The notes under the pieces are model-generated. The model had not been told where the DNA came from. It worked only from the letters and a program-made list of their open reading frames with translations, and did not search any database. Shown one piece after another: positions 26,140-33,765 of a DNA stretch of 37,240 bases. The position numbers were made by a program, and so were the translations under genes. The number at the start of each line of letters is the position of its first letter. Position 1 is the first letter of the stretch. The stretch comes from Peptococcaceae bacterium (GTDB taxonomy: Bacteria; Bacillota; Peptococcia; Peptococcales; Peptococcaceae), in NCBI GenBank assembly GCA_900756555.1, contig CAAEKP010000048.1, forward strand, positions 1-37,240, written 5' to 3'.

Positions 26140-26294
26140 CGTAAAAGTCTCCTTTTTTCAATTCTTTTCTATGTCTGTTTGGTCTCAAAAATATTATAGC
26201 AGATTTTGCTTAAGCTGCTGTAAAATTCGATGAAAGTTTTTGTATAATTGTTTTTATAGATTGCGAAGTTGTTTGCTGCGGCAAGTTATTTCCA

Positions 26295-26323
26295 TTGCCC
26301 GCAGGAACAGAAAAGGGTATAAT
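26295..26323 (+). promoter_or_regulatory. Promoter of the hypothetical gene at 26361
   Basis: TTGCCC (26295-26300), 17-nt spacer, TATAAT (26318-26323), then AAAGGA and the ATG at 26361. Confidence 0.55.
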
Positions 26324-26360
26324 GGTTAGAAGATATCATGTAAAGAAAGGATGAATTACG

Positions 26361-26993
26361 ATGGAACGGTTCAAAGATATCGGGATGCTTTCCTGGGACA
26401 CGGTTAATATACATAGCGTGGAATCGCTGTTTCAGTCGGAGGGCTTTTTCTGGCTGACTACAGCGGTGGCAACCGGTCTGGCTGCGGAAGAAATGGAGCA
26501 GTTCTGTGCCGCTGAAGCGCCGGAAATTAATACGGCTCAGATTATTGCGCTGTTCAACCAGTGCATCCGCAATAATGACATCACAGAAGCAGAACTGGCA
26601 CAGGCTCGCGCCTGGAGCATAGATAATCTGAAACAAATTGACGTTTGGAATCGCAGGACTATGGTATTTGCAGAAACGCCAAGCCTGGGCATCAGTAAAG
26701 GGTTTACCGCCTACTGGCTGAACTACAAGCTGATTGAGCTGGAATGGCAGCAGGTGCTGGGACTGGAGGAAATAGAAGAAACCTATCAGTTCCTGAATCA
26801 GGTATTGGCGGACAGCGAAGAACTGGACCAGATTGAACAGGCGCACAATACCAACAGCATTAATGACGACCAACGTCTGTTCCTGCGCAGTCACTGGCAG
26901 CGCAGCAAATTATTCTGGACCAATTTGTATGCAAATTTGCAGCTGTTCTCCCGAGGGTTAATCTCCATGAAGATGCCGGGACGGACTTGTTAA
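26361..26993 (+). CDS. Hypothetical protein, acidic, Trp-rich, helical
   Basis: 210 aa with a good ribosome site (AAAGGA, 9-nt spacing) and a clear promoter. I do not recognise a family. No signal peptide or membrane helix is seen. The sequence is rich in Glu, Gln and Leu and has nine or so Trp residues, suggesting a compact, mainly alpha-helical cytoplasmic protein. Distinctive stretches are FFWLTTAVATGLAAEEMEQF near the start, DVWNRRTMVFAETPSLGISK (~95) and LRSHWQRSKLFWTNLYANL (~180). A possible role with the PspC/CbiX/sigma genes downstream cannot be inferred, because a 180-base gap with a partial family A repeat separates them. Confidence 0.75.
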   Translation: MERFKDIGMLSWDTVNIHSVESLFQSEGFFWLTTAVATGLAAEEMEQFCAAEAPEINTAQIIALFNQCIRNNDITEAELAQARAWSIDNLKQIDVWNRRTMVFAETPSLGISKGFTAYWLNYKLIELEWQQVLGLEEIEETYQFLNQVLADSEELDQIEQAHNTNSINDDQRLFLRSHWQRSKLFWTNLYANLQLFSRGLISMKMPGRTC

Positions 26994-26999
26994 TTCCCA

Positions 27000-27060
27000 C
27001 GACGTGCGAATTTCTGCGCTGGTGACGGCGTTGTTTTTGATTTCGGAAGGGCAAAGATTG
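27000..27060 (+). repeat. Partial copy of family A repeat
   Basis: GGCGTTGTTTTTGATTTC matches the left half of the copy at 16999-17120, but the right arm is missing. It follows the hypothetical gene's stop. Confidence 0.4.
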
Positions 27061-27172
27061 AGGCGTGGGCGAATAATATCCGTTTCTGTAATTTGGACAG
27101 CAAACAGATAACAGATGATTCTGAGTCATATAGATTGACATTTAAGCCAGATTGAAAGGATGAAAATACACT

Positions 27173-27382
27173 ATGAGAAAATTGAGAAGACCGAAGGAGG
27201 GGCGCAAGCTGCTGGGCGTTTGCGCTGGTATGGGTAAATTCTTTGGCATTGACGCTGTATTTATGCGCATGATCTGGGTGCTGGTTGCCCTGTTTCCGCC
27301 GGTCAGCACTTTTGTAGCCATTGTGGCCTATATTGTGCTGGGGTATATCATTCCAGAAGAAAAAGACTATATTGATGTGTGA
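27173..27382 (+). CDS. PspC-domain small membrane protein
   Basis: 69 aa. It has the PspC pattern: KLRRPKEGRKLLGVCAGMGKFFGIDAVFMRMIWVL, then a hydrophobic segment (FPPVSTFVAIVAYIVLGYII) and a charged end (PEEKDYIDV). PspC-domain proteins sit in the inner membrane and sense or buffer envelope stress. The length is right for a stand-alone PspC domain. The ATG follows GAAAGGATG. Its stop codon precedes the CbiX-like start by 19 bases, so they are probably co-transcribed. Confidence 0.88.
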   Translation: MRKLRRPKEGRKLLGVCAGMGKFFGIDAVFMRMIWVLVALFPPVSTFVAIVAYIVLGYIIPEEKDYIDV

Positions 27383-27401
27383 GGAGAACGAAAAAACATA
27401 T

Positions 27402-27773
27402 ATGAAACAGGCAGTAGTTTTATTGGGGCATGGCAGTATCCGTGAACAGGCCAATGTGGAGGTTCGCAATATGTGGCAGATGGTGGCGCAGCAGCTGCCG
27501 GATCTTCTGATCAGCGGATGCTTTGTGGAAGTGGCAGAGCCAACCCTGGAGCAGGAGATTGACCGTCTGGCGGGGGAAGGCATGGAGCGAATCGTGATTG
27601 TGCCTATGTTTTTAACCCGCGGTAATCATCTCTCCAATGGAATTCCACGGATTTTAGAGGCGATGACACAGAAATATCCGCAAGTGCGGATTGACTTGAC
27701 CCAGCATTTGGGTATTGACCCACTGTTGGCGGAGATTATTAAAAACAGATTGCGGGAAGCCGGGGTTGAATAA
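27402..27773 (+). CDS. cbiX: CbiX/SirB-type sirohydrochlorin chelatase
   Basis: 123 aa from ATG 27402, the short single-domain form. MKQAVVLLGHGSIREQANVE holds the first metal-binding His (HGS); VPMFLTRGNHLSNGIPRI holds the second (G-x-H-x3-x-IP). The family inserts iron or cobalt into sirohydrochlorin, on the route to siroheme or cobalamin. Siroheme is the cofactor of sulfite reductases, which fits the dsr genes downstream. GAGGAG lies 15 nt upstream, rather far; an in-frame ATG at 27375 overlaps the end of pspC. It stands directly before the RsbW-like gene, a place often held by an anti-anti-sigma gene. Confidence 0.85.
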   Translation: MKQAVVLLGHGSIREQANVEVRNMWQMVAQQLPDLLISGCFVEVAEPTLEQEIDRLAGEGMERIVIVPMFLTRGNHLSNGIPRILEAMTQKYPQVRIDLTQHLGIDPLLAEIIKNRLREAGVE

Positions 27774-27774
27774 G

Positions 27775-28182
27775 GTGGATAAAAACCAGACACAAATACA
27801 GATGAATATTTCTACGCTGGAACAGCTGGCTGAGGTCACTGCCTGTTTGCAGCGGCAGCTTCAGCAGTGGAATATCAGTGCGGAGACGCAGATGGATATT
27901 CGGCTGTGCGTGATGGAGGCGGTGCAGAATGGATTACTGTATGGCTGTCCGGCGGATAATCCTGACGCCAGCGTGCAGATCAGCTGGCAGTGTACCAGTG
28001 AGGGCTTTTGCTTTACGGTAACCGACGAAGGCCCGGGGGTGCCGGAGCAACTGCGCAAACAGGACGGTGATATCTTGTCGCTGGAGGAACACGGACGAGG
28101 ATTGCTGTTGATGCGGACCATTTTGGATGAGGTTCGCTTTAACCAAAAAGGAAACAGTATTACCGGCAAGCTTCACTGGTGA
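27775..28182 (+). CDS. RsbW/SpoIIAB-like anti-sigma factor (HATPase_c_2 kinase)
   Basis: 135 aa from GTG 27775, two bases after the cbiX stop; an ATG at 27802 is a shorter alternative without a ribosome site. The GHKL ATP-binding motifs are there: N box EAVQNGLLYG (~45), G1 box TDEGPGVP (~80) and G2 HGRGLLLMR (~105). Such proteins bind a sigma factor and phosphorylate an anti-anti-sigma partner. It ends 20 bases before the sigma-factor start, as in rsbW-sigB and spoIIAB-sigF operons. No anti-anti-sigma gene is in the window. Confidence 0.88.
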   Translation: MDKNQTQIQMNISTLEQLAEVTACLQRQLQQWNISAETQMDIRLCVMEAVQNGLLYGCPADNPDASVQISWQCTSEGFCFTVTDEGPGVPEQLRKQDGDILSLEEHGRGLLLMRTILDEVRFNQKGNSITGKLHW

Positions 28183-28202
28183 CGAGAGGAGAGAAGACAG
28201 CG

Positions 28203-28940
28203 ATGAAAAAAGATATTGAAGAAATGGCACTGGCATATAAACAAAATCCTACTCCAGAAGGCATGGAAACTTTACTGAAGGCGATGGAACCGTTAATCAA
28301 ATACTGGTGTCAGTCGCAGTGTTATCTGCCCTGGGAGCGGGAGGATTTACAGCAGGTAGCCCGCATTGCAGTGGTTGGAGCTCTGGAACGGTTTGACCCG
28401 GAAAAGGAGATTCGTTTTAAAACCTTTGCGTACCGTACCGTTTCCGGTAAAATAATGAACTACTATCGTGACAACACCTGGCGGGTAGTAATTCCCCGCA
28501 AGTATCGTGAGCTCAGCACCCGCATCAGTCGGGCTGAGGGGGAATATTATCAGCAGCATGGCAACGCGCCCACCACAGAGCAGCTGGCGGAGTTATTGCA
28601 GATGGACAAGCAGGACTTGTGGGAAGCTATGGAGGCAAAACAGGCCAGTCAGACCACATCGTTGTCGGAACAGCTGGATGATAACGAGAACAATGTGCCG
28701 GAACTGTATCTGGGTGCGCGGGATCAGAACCTGGACAATGTGGAATTGAAAAAAGATTTAAAAGAAGCCATGAATGTACTGAGCGAACAGCAAAAGCAGG
28801 TTATTTATTACCGCTATTTTGAAGATATGACCCAGAGTAAGATAGCCGTACTGCTGGGTGTATCGCAGATGCAGGTTTCCCGGCTGGAAAAAAGCGCGCT
28901 GGAAAAAATACGCAGCAGGATGGCGCTAAGCGCAGAATAA
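28203..28940 (+). CDS. Sigma-70 family sigma factor, SigB/SigF-like
   Basis: 245 aa from ATG 28203, with AGGAG 11 nt upstream. Region 2 is visible at ~45-90: WEREDLQQVARIAVVGALERF and RFKTFAYRTVSGKIMNYYRD. Region 3 is VVIPRKYRELSTRISRAE through PTTEQLAELLQM. Region 4 is LSEQQKQVIYYRYFEDMTQS and ALLGVSQMQVSRLEK (helix-turn-helix). Length and regions match the group 3 stress/sporulation factors controlled by an RsbW/SpoIIAB-type kinase, which is the gene upstream. Regulon unknown. The cytochrome/dsr genes immediately downstream are candidates, though their -10 (TATAAT) looks sigma-A-like. Confidence 0.92.
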   Translation: MKKDIEEMALAYKQNPTPEGMETLLKAMEPLIKYWCQSQCYLPWEREDLQQVARIAVVGALERFDPEKEIRFKTFAYRTVSGKIMNYYRDNTWRVVIPRKYRELSTRISRAEGEYYQQHGNAPTTEQLAELLQMDKQDLWEAMEAKQASQTTSLSEQLDDNENNVPELYLGARDQNLDNVELKKDLKEAMNVLSEQQKQVIYYRYFEDMTQSKIAVLLGVSQMQVSRLEKSALEKIRSRMALSAE

Positions 28941-28975
28941 CGGGCGCAATATGATGCGATAAAAAAAATCTATGG

Positions 28976-28993
28976 CGTAAAATAAATTTTACG
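28976..28993. promoter_or_regulatory. Perfect 18-bp palindrome upstream of resB
   Basis: CGTAAAAT-AA-ATTTTACG (8-bp arms, 2-nt centre), 36 bases after the sigma-factor stop and 134 bases before resB. No T-run follows, so it is more likely an operator for a dimeric regulator than a terminator. Confidence 0.4.
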
Positions 28994-29037
28994 ATGTACT
29001 TTTTGATTTGAAAATGTCGATTTTTTCACAAAATGTA

Positions 29038-29066
29038 TAGTGTTTTAACATGATTTCAGATATAAT
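29038..29066 (+). promoter_or_regulatory. Candidate promoter of the resBC-dsr operon
   Basis: A perfect TATAAT at 29061-29066, about 44 nt before the resB start. The matching -35 (TAGTGT at 29038-29043, 17-nt spacer) is poor, so an activator may be needed. Confidence 0.4.
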
Positions 29067-29109
29067 ATAAAAGTTAAGATTATATACAGATATTTTGGAG
29101 GACACTTCC

Positions 29110-30276
29110 GTGTTAAAATTTTTATCCTCGTTAAAACTGGCAGTCTTTCTGATTGCCGCAATCGCAGCCATTTCAGTATTGGCTACAATTTATCCGGAAG
29201 CCGATGCATTTAATTCGTGGTCGTTTCGTATCCTTGTAATAGCATTTTTTATCAACCTGAGTTTGTGTACGATAAAACTGCTGCCAGGGTTCTGGAAACA
29301 GCTGCATCGCACGGCGGATGATGTGCCCGCTGAAGGCGCATATCGGATGTATCATGCGGATGAAGCCGAGGTAACAGCGTGGCTTCATGAAAACCATTAT
29401 AAAATCAGCCGTCAGGAAACTCAGGACGGTGTGAAGATTTTAGCCAGCAAAGGTAAGCCGGGGCTTTTTGCGCCGCATTTATTGCATATCTCTCTGCTTA
29501 TCATTTTAATTGGTGCGTTATTCTCCACGTTCAATACCCAGGGGTATGTAATGGGGCAGGTTGGTCAGACACGGCCTTTCCCGGAAGAGTTGCGCGGCAG
29601 CTATGGTGATGACAGTAGTGTGGAAATTTTAAGTTTTGAAACCAGCTATGACGAAGCGCAGGCAGTGGATAACTGGATTACGCATTTTAATTTATATATT
29701 GACGGTCAGTTAGTGGCTGAAAATGCGGATACCAAAGTAAATTCTCCATACCGCTATGGAAGTATGCTGATTTATCAGAATTCCTATGATTACCGCTATT
29801 TGCTGGAAGTGCAGGGTGCAGCGAATGCTGAAGACAATACCACTTATGGCCTGCCGGATAATCAGCCAAGCCAGATTGCCGGACAAACTGTAGTAGCTGC
29901 CAATGTAAACGGCAAGGTGTATGTGCAGATTAGTGACCATGTAAATCCGGCCAGAGGGCAGTTTGTGGAACCGGGCGATGTTCTGGATCTGAACGGAGAA
30001 GGCGCTACCATTACATATCTGGATACTGCCGCATACAGTATTCTGGAGCTGAAAACAAGAAAAGGCACTTATATTGTGTTTGCCGGCTTCCTGCTGGCTA
30101 CCATTGCTTCGTTCCTGTTCTTCAGCGGCCGTTATCGGGAACTGAGAATCCGCACAAATAAAAAAGGTGAAAAAGAAAGTCAGATCTGGTGCTATAGCAA
30201 GAGCGCCATGGTCATGGAAGAACTGCAAACAGAGTTGGCAGAACAATGGGCAGAAAAACAACAGGAGGTTCAATAA
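29110..30276 (+). CDS. resB: ResB/Ccs1, cytochrome c biogenesis protein
   Basis: 388 aa from GTG 29110, with GGAGG 8 nt upstream. The N-terminus has LKFLSSLKLAVFLIAAIAAISVLATI (helix 1), a second helix with ILVIAFFINLSLCTIKLL, and a third with LLHISLLIILIGALFSTF. A large extracytoplasmic domain runs from ~150 to 320, followed by a last helix (TYIVFAGFLLATIASFLFF) and a cytoplasmic tail. It partners ResC/CcsA in System II, which carries heme out and attaches it to CxxCH motifs. Four bases separate it from resC. DsrJ, encoded downstream, carries three CxxCH motifs and is a natural client. Confidence 0.93.
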   Translation: MLKFLSSLKLAVFLIAAIAAISVLATIYPEADAFNSWSFRILVIAFFINLSLCTIKLLPGFWKQLHRTADDVPAEGAYRMYHADEAEVTAWLHENHYKISRQETQDGVKILASKGKPGLFAPHLLHISLLIILIGALFSTFNTQGYVMGQVGQTRPFPEELRGSYGDDSSVEILSFETSYDEAQAVDNWITHFNLYIDGQLVAENADTKVNSPYRYGSMLIYQNSYDYRYLLEVQGAANAEDNTTYGLPDNQPSQIAGQTVVAANVNGKVYVQISDHVNPARGQFVEPGDVLDLNGEGATITYLDTAAYSILELKTRKGTYIVFAGFLLATIASFLFFSGRYRELRIRTNKKGEKESQIWCYSKSAMVMEELQTELAEQWAEKQQEVQ

Positions 30277-30279
30277 GAT

Positions 30280-31113
30280 ATGGAACAGTTGCAACTACCG
30301 TTATTATGGTTCATGTTAGCTGCTTATGTAGGTTCACTGGTAGTCTATGGGTTTAGCTTTTGGTCCGGCAATAAAAAGATGCGGGATCTGGCAACCAAAA
30401 TTGTTTATATTGGCTTAGCGCTTAATACGGTAAGTTTGATTCTGCGTGCGGCGCTGATTGGCGGTCTGCCGCTGAATAACGGGTTTGAGTTTGGCTTGTG
30501 TTTTGTGTTTGCTGTGGTTGTGACCTATGTATTTGTGGAAAAAAAATTCAATCTCAGCGCGGTAGGTATATTTGTAATGCCGGTGGTGGCAGTGATTTCC
30601 TGCTGGCTGGTCAGTGTAGACCTGACAATACAGCCGGTAATGCCGGCGTTGCGCAGCTATTGGCTGTCGGTGCATGTAACAGCAGCTGTAATTGCTTACG
30701 GTTCCTTTGCCATGTCTTTTGCCGTATCCATTGCTTATTTGCTGAAAGACCGTGCAGAGGTGGATTTTCAGAGCCGTCTCAATCAGGAATTGCCCGGCTT
30801 GAAGGTGCTGGATGCGATTTGTTATAAGTTAATTTTTATAGGACTGCCATTTTTGACTATCATGTTGGTAACAGGTGCTGTGTGGGCTGAATATGCCTGG
30901 GGCTCCTTCTGGAGCTGGGACCCAAAAGAAACCTGGGCTTTAATTACCTGGCTGGTATATGCGGCATATCTGCACACCCGTTTCTTAAAAGGATTTAAAG
31001 GCAGACGGGCGGCCTGGCTATCGGTATTGGGTTTTGTGGCAGTTATCTTTACGTTCTTTGGCGTAAGCTATCTCTTGCCTGGTATGCACAGTTATTTGCT
31101 GCCAAACGCATAA
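30280..31113 (+). CDS. resC: ResC/CcsA-type cytochrome c synthase subunit
   Basis: 277 aa with about eight membrane helices. The tryptophan-rich heme-handling motif WGSFWSWDPKETWALITW lies near residue 210. Conserved His residues flank it (SVHVTAAVIAYGSFA before; YAAYLHTRFL after), as expected for heme ligands. With ResB it forms the System II synthase that exports heme and ligates it to apocytochromes outside the membrane. Start ATG 30280 is 4 bases after the resB stop, with AGGAGG in the end of resB. The next gene begins 40 bases on, so the operon seems to continue into dsr. Confidence 0.95.
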   Translation: MEQLQLPLLWFMLAAYVGSLVVYGFSFWSGNKKMRDLATKIVYIGLALNTVSLILRAALIGGLPLNNGFEFGLCFVFAVVVTYVFVEKKFNLSAVGIFVMPVVAVISCWLVSVDLTIQPVMPALRSYWLSVHVTAAVIAYGSFAMSFAVSIAYLLKDRAEVDFQSRLNQELPGLKVLDAICYKLIFIGLPFLTIMLVTGAVWAEYAWGSFWSWDPKETWALITWLVYAAYLHTRFLKGFKGRRAAWLSVLGFVAVIFTFFGVSYLLPGMHSYLLPNA

Positions 31114-31153
31114 ATGATAGAGCTTTGTATTATTCTTGATGGGAGGTGAAAGG

Positions 31154-31714
31154 ATGAGCAAATCTTTAAACCAGCTCATGCAGACAAAGCATGGAGAATT
31201 ATTAGAAAAATGGTTTGAACAGGCGATTGCCGCCTATCCGGTAGAAGCGCATAAATATTTCGTAAAGGTTGACAAGGATTTCACCAATCCGGTCGGCAGC
31301 AATATTTATCGCAGTATGGACCATTTGCTGGGAGAATTGCACGGCGACCGGGATGCGGATAAATTATATCAGCATCTGGAAATGATTTTGAAAATTCGTG
31401 CCGTACAAGACTTAAAACCATCAAAAGCACTGGCCTTTTTGCCTAGCTTTAAAAATCTGGTGGAACAGACATTTCACAGTGAAATCAAGTCCGGCCAGAT
31501 TACACAGGCAGAATTAGAGGATCTGTTCAGTGATGTTGATACACTGATGCTGATCGCCTTTGACCTGTACAGTGAAAGCAAAGAAATGATTTACAATCTG
31601 CGGATTGCCCAGATTAAAGAAATGAACGATATCTTGCAGAAGGCAAATCTGCTCAATGAAAAGGTGGATACTAGCACTTTTATGCGGTGCAGTAACTATA
31701 TAGAGGAAGAATAG
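31154..31714 (+). CDS. RsbRD N-terminal domain protein
   Basis: 186 aa from ATG 31154, with GGGAGGTG 5-7 nt upstream. Most of it matches the all-helical RsbRD_N domain (globin-like N-terminal sensor of RsbR-type stressosome proteins): LLEKWFEQAIAAYP, NPVGSNIYRSMDHLLGEL, LEMILKIRAVQDLKPSKALA, then FDLYSESKEMIYNLRIAQIK. A coiled segment ends the protein. The STAS output domain that follows in RsbR proteins is absent. It lies between resC and dsrK with 24 bases to the dsrK start, so it is almost surely co-transcribed. It may sense or assemble something for the Dsr complex, or report to the RsbW/sigma pair upstream (both inference). Confidence 0.82.
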   Translation: MSKSLNQLMQTKHGELLEKWFEQAIAAYPVEAHKYFVKVDKDFTNPVGSNIYRSMDHLLGELHGDRDADKLYQHLEMILKIRAVQDLKPSKALAFLPSFKNLVEQTFHSEIKSGQITQAELEDLFSDVDTLMLIAFDLYSESKEMIYNLRIAQIKEMNDILQKANLLNEKVDTSTFMRCSNYIEEE

Positions 31715-31738
31715 GAAATATGATGAAGGGGTGTTAAC

Positions 31739-33355
31739 ATGGCAAAACTTCCAAAACCACAGGAACTTACCAAGATCGACTTTAAGCCGCCTGAAACAAG
31801 CTGGATGGATACACCAGTAGAATTCAGACCTGGTACTTACAGCTATGCAAGTAAACCGGAAAGCTTAGAAATGATCGGGTTCCCAAATCCACGTACCTGG
31901 TCTCCAGCTGATGAAGACTGGAAGCTGCCTGAAAACTGGCAGCAGATTATCCTGGACGGTCTGAAAGAACGTCTGGAAAAATTCCGTTCCTTAAAAGTAT
32001 TTATGGACATCTGCGTAAGATGTGGTGCTTGCGCTGACAAATGTCATTTCTTTTTAGGCTCCGGCGATCCAAAAAATATGCCTGTATTACGTGCTGAACT
32101 GCTGCGTTCCGTATATCGGAAAGAGTACACATTAGCTGGTAAATATATGGCAAGAATGGTGGGAGCCAGAGAACTGACTCTGCCGGTACTGAAAGAATGG
32201 TTCTACTATTTCTTCCAGTGTACGGAATGCAGACGCTGCTCTCTGTTCTGCCCATACGGCATTGATACTGCTGAAATTACCATGATTGGCCGTGAACTGC
32301 TGAATCTGGTTGGTCTGAGCATTGACTGGGTAATGGGTCCTGTATCTGCCTGCTACATGAAAGGGAACCATCTGGGCATCCAGCCTCACGGTGTAGTGGA
32401 CTCCTTTGACATGGCAGTAGATGATATCGAAGATATCACAGGCGTGCGTCTGGACTTGTCCTACAACCGTAAAGGTGCAGAAATTCTGTACGTTCCGCCA
32501 TCTGGTGACGTGTTCGCAACACCAGGTACTTACAGCTTGATGGGTCAGCTGATGCTGTTCCATGAAATGGGTCTGGACTACACCCTGAGTACCTATAACT
32601 CAGAAGGTGGTAACTTCGGTCTGTTTACTTCCAACGAAATGATGAAACGTCTGAACGCTAAAATCTACGCAGAAGCACAGCGTCTGGGTGTTAAATACAT
32701 CATCGGTGGGGAATGCGGTCACATGTGGCGTGTACTGAACCAGTACATGGATACCATGAACGGCCCGGCTCCATCTAATCTGGAAGTGCCAAAGAGCCCG
32801 GTAACCGGCACTGTATTTGAAAATGCAAAATCTACTAAAATGATTCACGTTTGCGAATTTACTGCCGACTTACTGCGTCACAACAAAGTAAAACTGGATC
32901 CATCCAGAAACAAAGGCATTATTGCCACATACCATGACTCCTGCAACCCTGCTCGTGCTATGGGCCTGCTGGATGAACCTCGTTACATTCTGGATCACTG
33001 TGTTGAATGGCATGAAATGCCGGAAGACACCATCCGTGAAAAAACGTTCTGCTGCGGCAGCGGCGCTGGTCTGGGTAACGATGAAAACATGGAAATGCGT
33101 ATGCGTGGCGGTTTCCCAAGAGCAAACGCAGTTAAATTTGTAAAAGAACGCCACGGTGTTAACATGCTGGCTTGTATCTGCGCAATTGACCGTGCAGCTC
33201 TGCCACCACTGATGCGTTACTGGAATCCTGGCGTAGAAGTTTGTGGTGTTCACGAACTGTTAGGGAACGCTCTGGTAATGAAAGGTGAAAAGAAACGTGA
33301 AGAAAACCTGCGTTTTGAACCACTGCAGAATTTAGAAGATGAGGAGGAAGCATAA
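31739..33355 (+). CDS. dsrK: DsrK, HdrD-like iron-sulfur subunit of the DsrMKJOP complex
   Basis: 538 aa, DsrK length. Two [4Fe-4S] motifs are CVRCGACADKC (~97) and CTECRRCSLFCPYG (~161). The C-terminal half has two CCG-type motifs for the special [4Fe-4S] catalytic centre of HdrD-like proteins: GGECGHMWR with HDSCNPARAMG, then FCCGSGAGLG. DsrK is the cytoplasmic catalytic subunit thought to reduce the DsrC trisulfide/disulfide made by sulfite reductase, using menaquinol via DsrM. The ATG has AAGGGG 9-10 nt upstream. It is first of the five dsr genes here, while dsrM, its membrane partner, is last. Confidence 0.95.
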   Translation: MAKLPKPQELTKIDFKPPETSWMDTPVEFRPGTYSYASKPESLEMIGFPNPRTWSPADEDWKLPENWQQIILDGLKERLEKFRSLKVFMDICVRCGACADKCHFFLGSGDPKNMPVLRAELLRSVYRKEYTLAGKYMARMVGARELTLPVLKEWFYYFFQCTECRRCSLFCPYGIDTAEITMIGRELLNLVGLSIDWVMGPVSACYMKGNHLGIQPHGVVDSFDMAVDDIEDITGVRLDLSYNRKGAEILYVPPSGDVFATPGTYSLMGQLMLFHEMGLDYTLSTYNSEGGNFGLFTSNEMMKRLNAKIYAEAQRLGVKYIIGGECGHMWRVLNQYMDTMNGPAPSNLEVPKSPVTGTVFENAKSTKMIHVCEFTADLLRHNKVKLDPSRNKGIIATYHDSCNPARAMGLLDEPRYILDHCVEWHEMPEDTIREKTFCCGSGAGLGNDENMEMRMRGGFPRANAVKFVKERHGVNMLACICAIDRAALPPLMRYWNPGVEVCGVHELLGNALVMKGEKKREENLRFEPLQNLEDEEEA

Positions 33356-33356
33356 T

Positions 33357-33764
33357 ATGAAAAAAACTAATATCTTCCTTGGAATCGCAATCTTTTTAGT
33401 AATTGTAACCGTTCCGTTCTGGTCTGCTATCTTTTCCCCAGCGGAAGGCGCTGCTCCGGAAGTAAGTCTGGACACACCGGCTATCAACGCAATGGCTGAT
33501 GCCAAATGTGTAGAAGATGTGGAATGGATGCGTGCGCATCACATGGATTTACTGAATGACTGGAAAGTGCAGGTAGTGCGTGAAGGTAATCGTGTTTATG
33601 TTTCCGAAGATGGCACAGAATATCTGGCCAGCTTACAGAACACCTGCTTTGAATGCCATTCTAACTATGAAGATTTCTGTCTGAAATGTCATACTTACTC
33701 TAATGTAAACCCAACCTGTTGGGAATGTCACGTAGAACCAACTGTAGTAGGAGGTGCCAACTAA
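33357..33764 (+). CDS. dsrJ: DsrJ, triheme cytochrome c of DsrMKJOP
   Basis: 135 aa from ATG 33357, one base after the dsrK stop, with GAGGAGG in the end of dsrK. One N-terminal membrane anchor (IFLGIAIFLVIVTVPFWSAIF) precedes an extracytoplasmic domain. Three CxxCH heme sites are CFECH, CLKCH and CWECH, all in the last third. Cys51 in AKCVEDVEWMRAHHMDLL occupies the place of the Cys ligand described for one DsrJ heme in purple sulfur bacteria. Maturation needs ResBC, encoded upstream. It likely moves electrons between DsrO/P and a periplasmic donor, whose nature is unsettled in the family. Confidence 0.94.
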   Translation: MKKTNIFLGIAIFLVIVTVPFWSAIFSPAEGAAPEVSLDTPAINAMADAKCVEDVEWMRAHHMDLLNDWKVQVVREGNRVYVSEDGTEYLASLQNTCFECHSNYEDFCLKCHTYSNVNPTCWECHVEPTVVGGAN

Positions 33765-33765
33765 G

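Noticed and set aside
26286..26894. Leftward 202-codon frame opposite the hypothetical gene
   Set aside because: The plus-strand frame has a promoter and ribosome site; the reverse frame has neither.
29710..30294. Frame antisense to resB
   Set aside because: resB is clearly coding with the expected membrane topology; this is a shadow.
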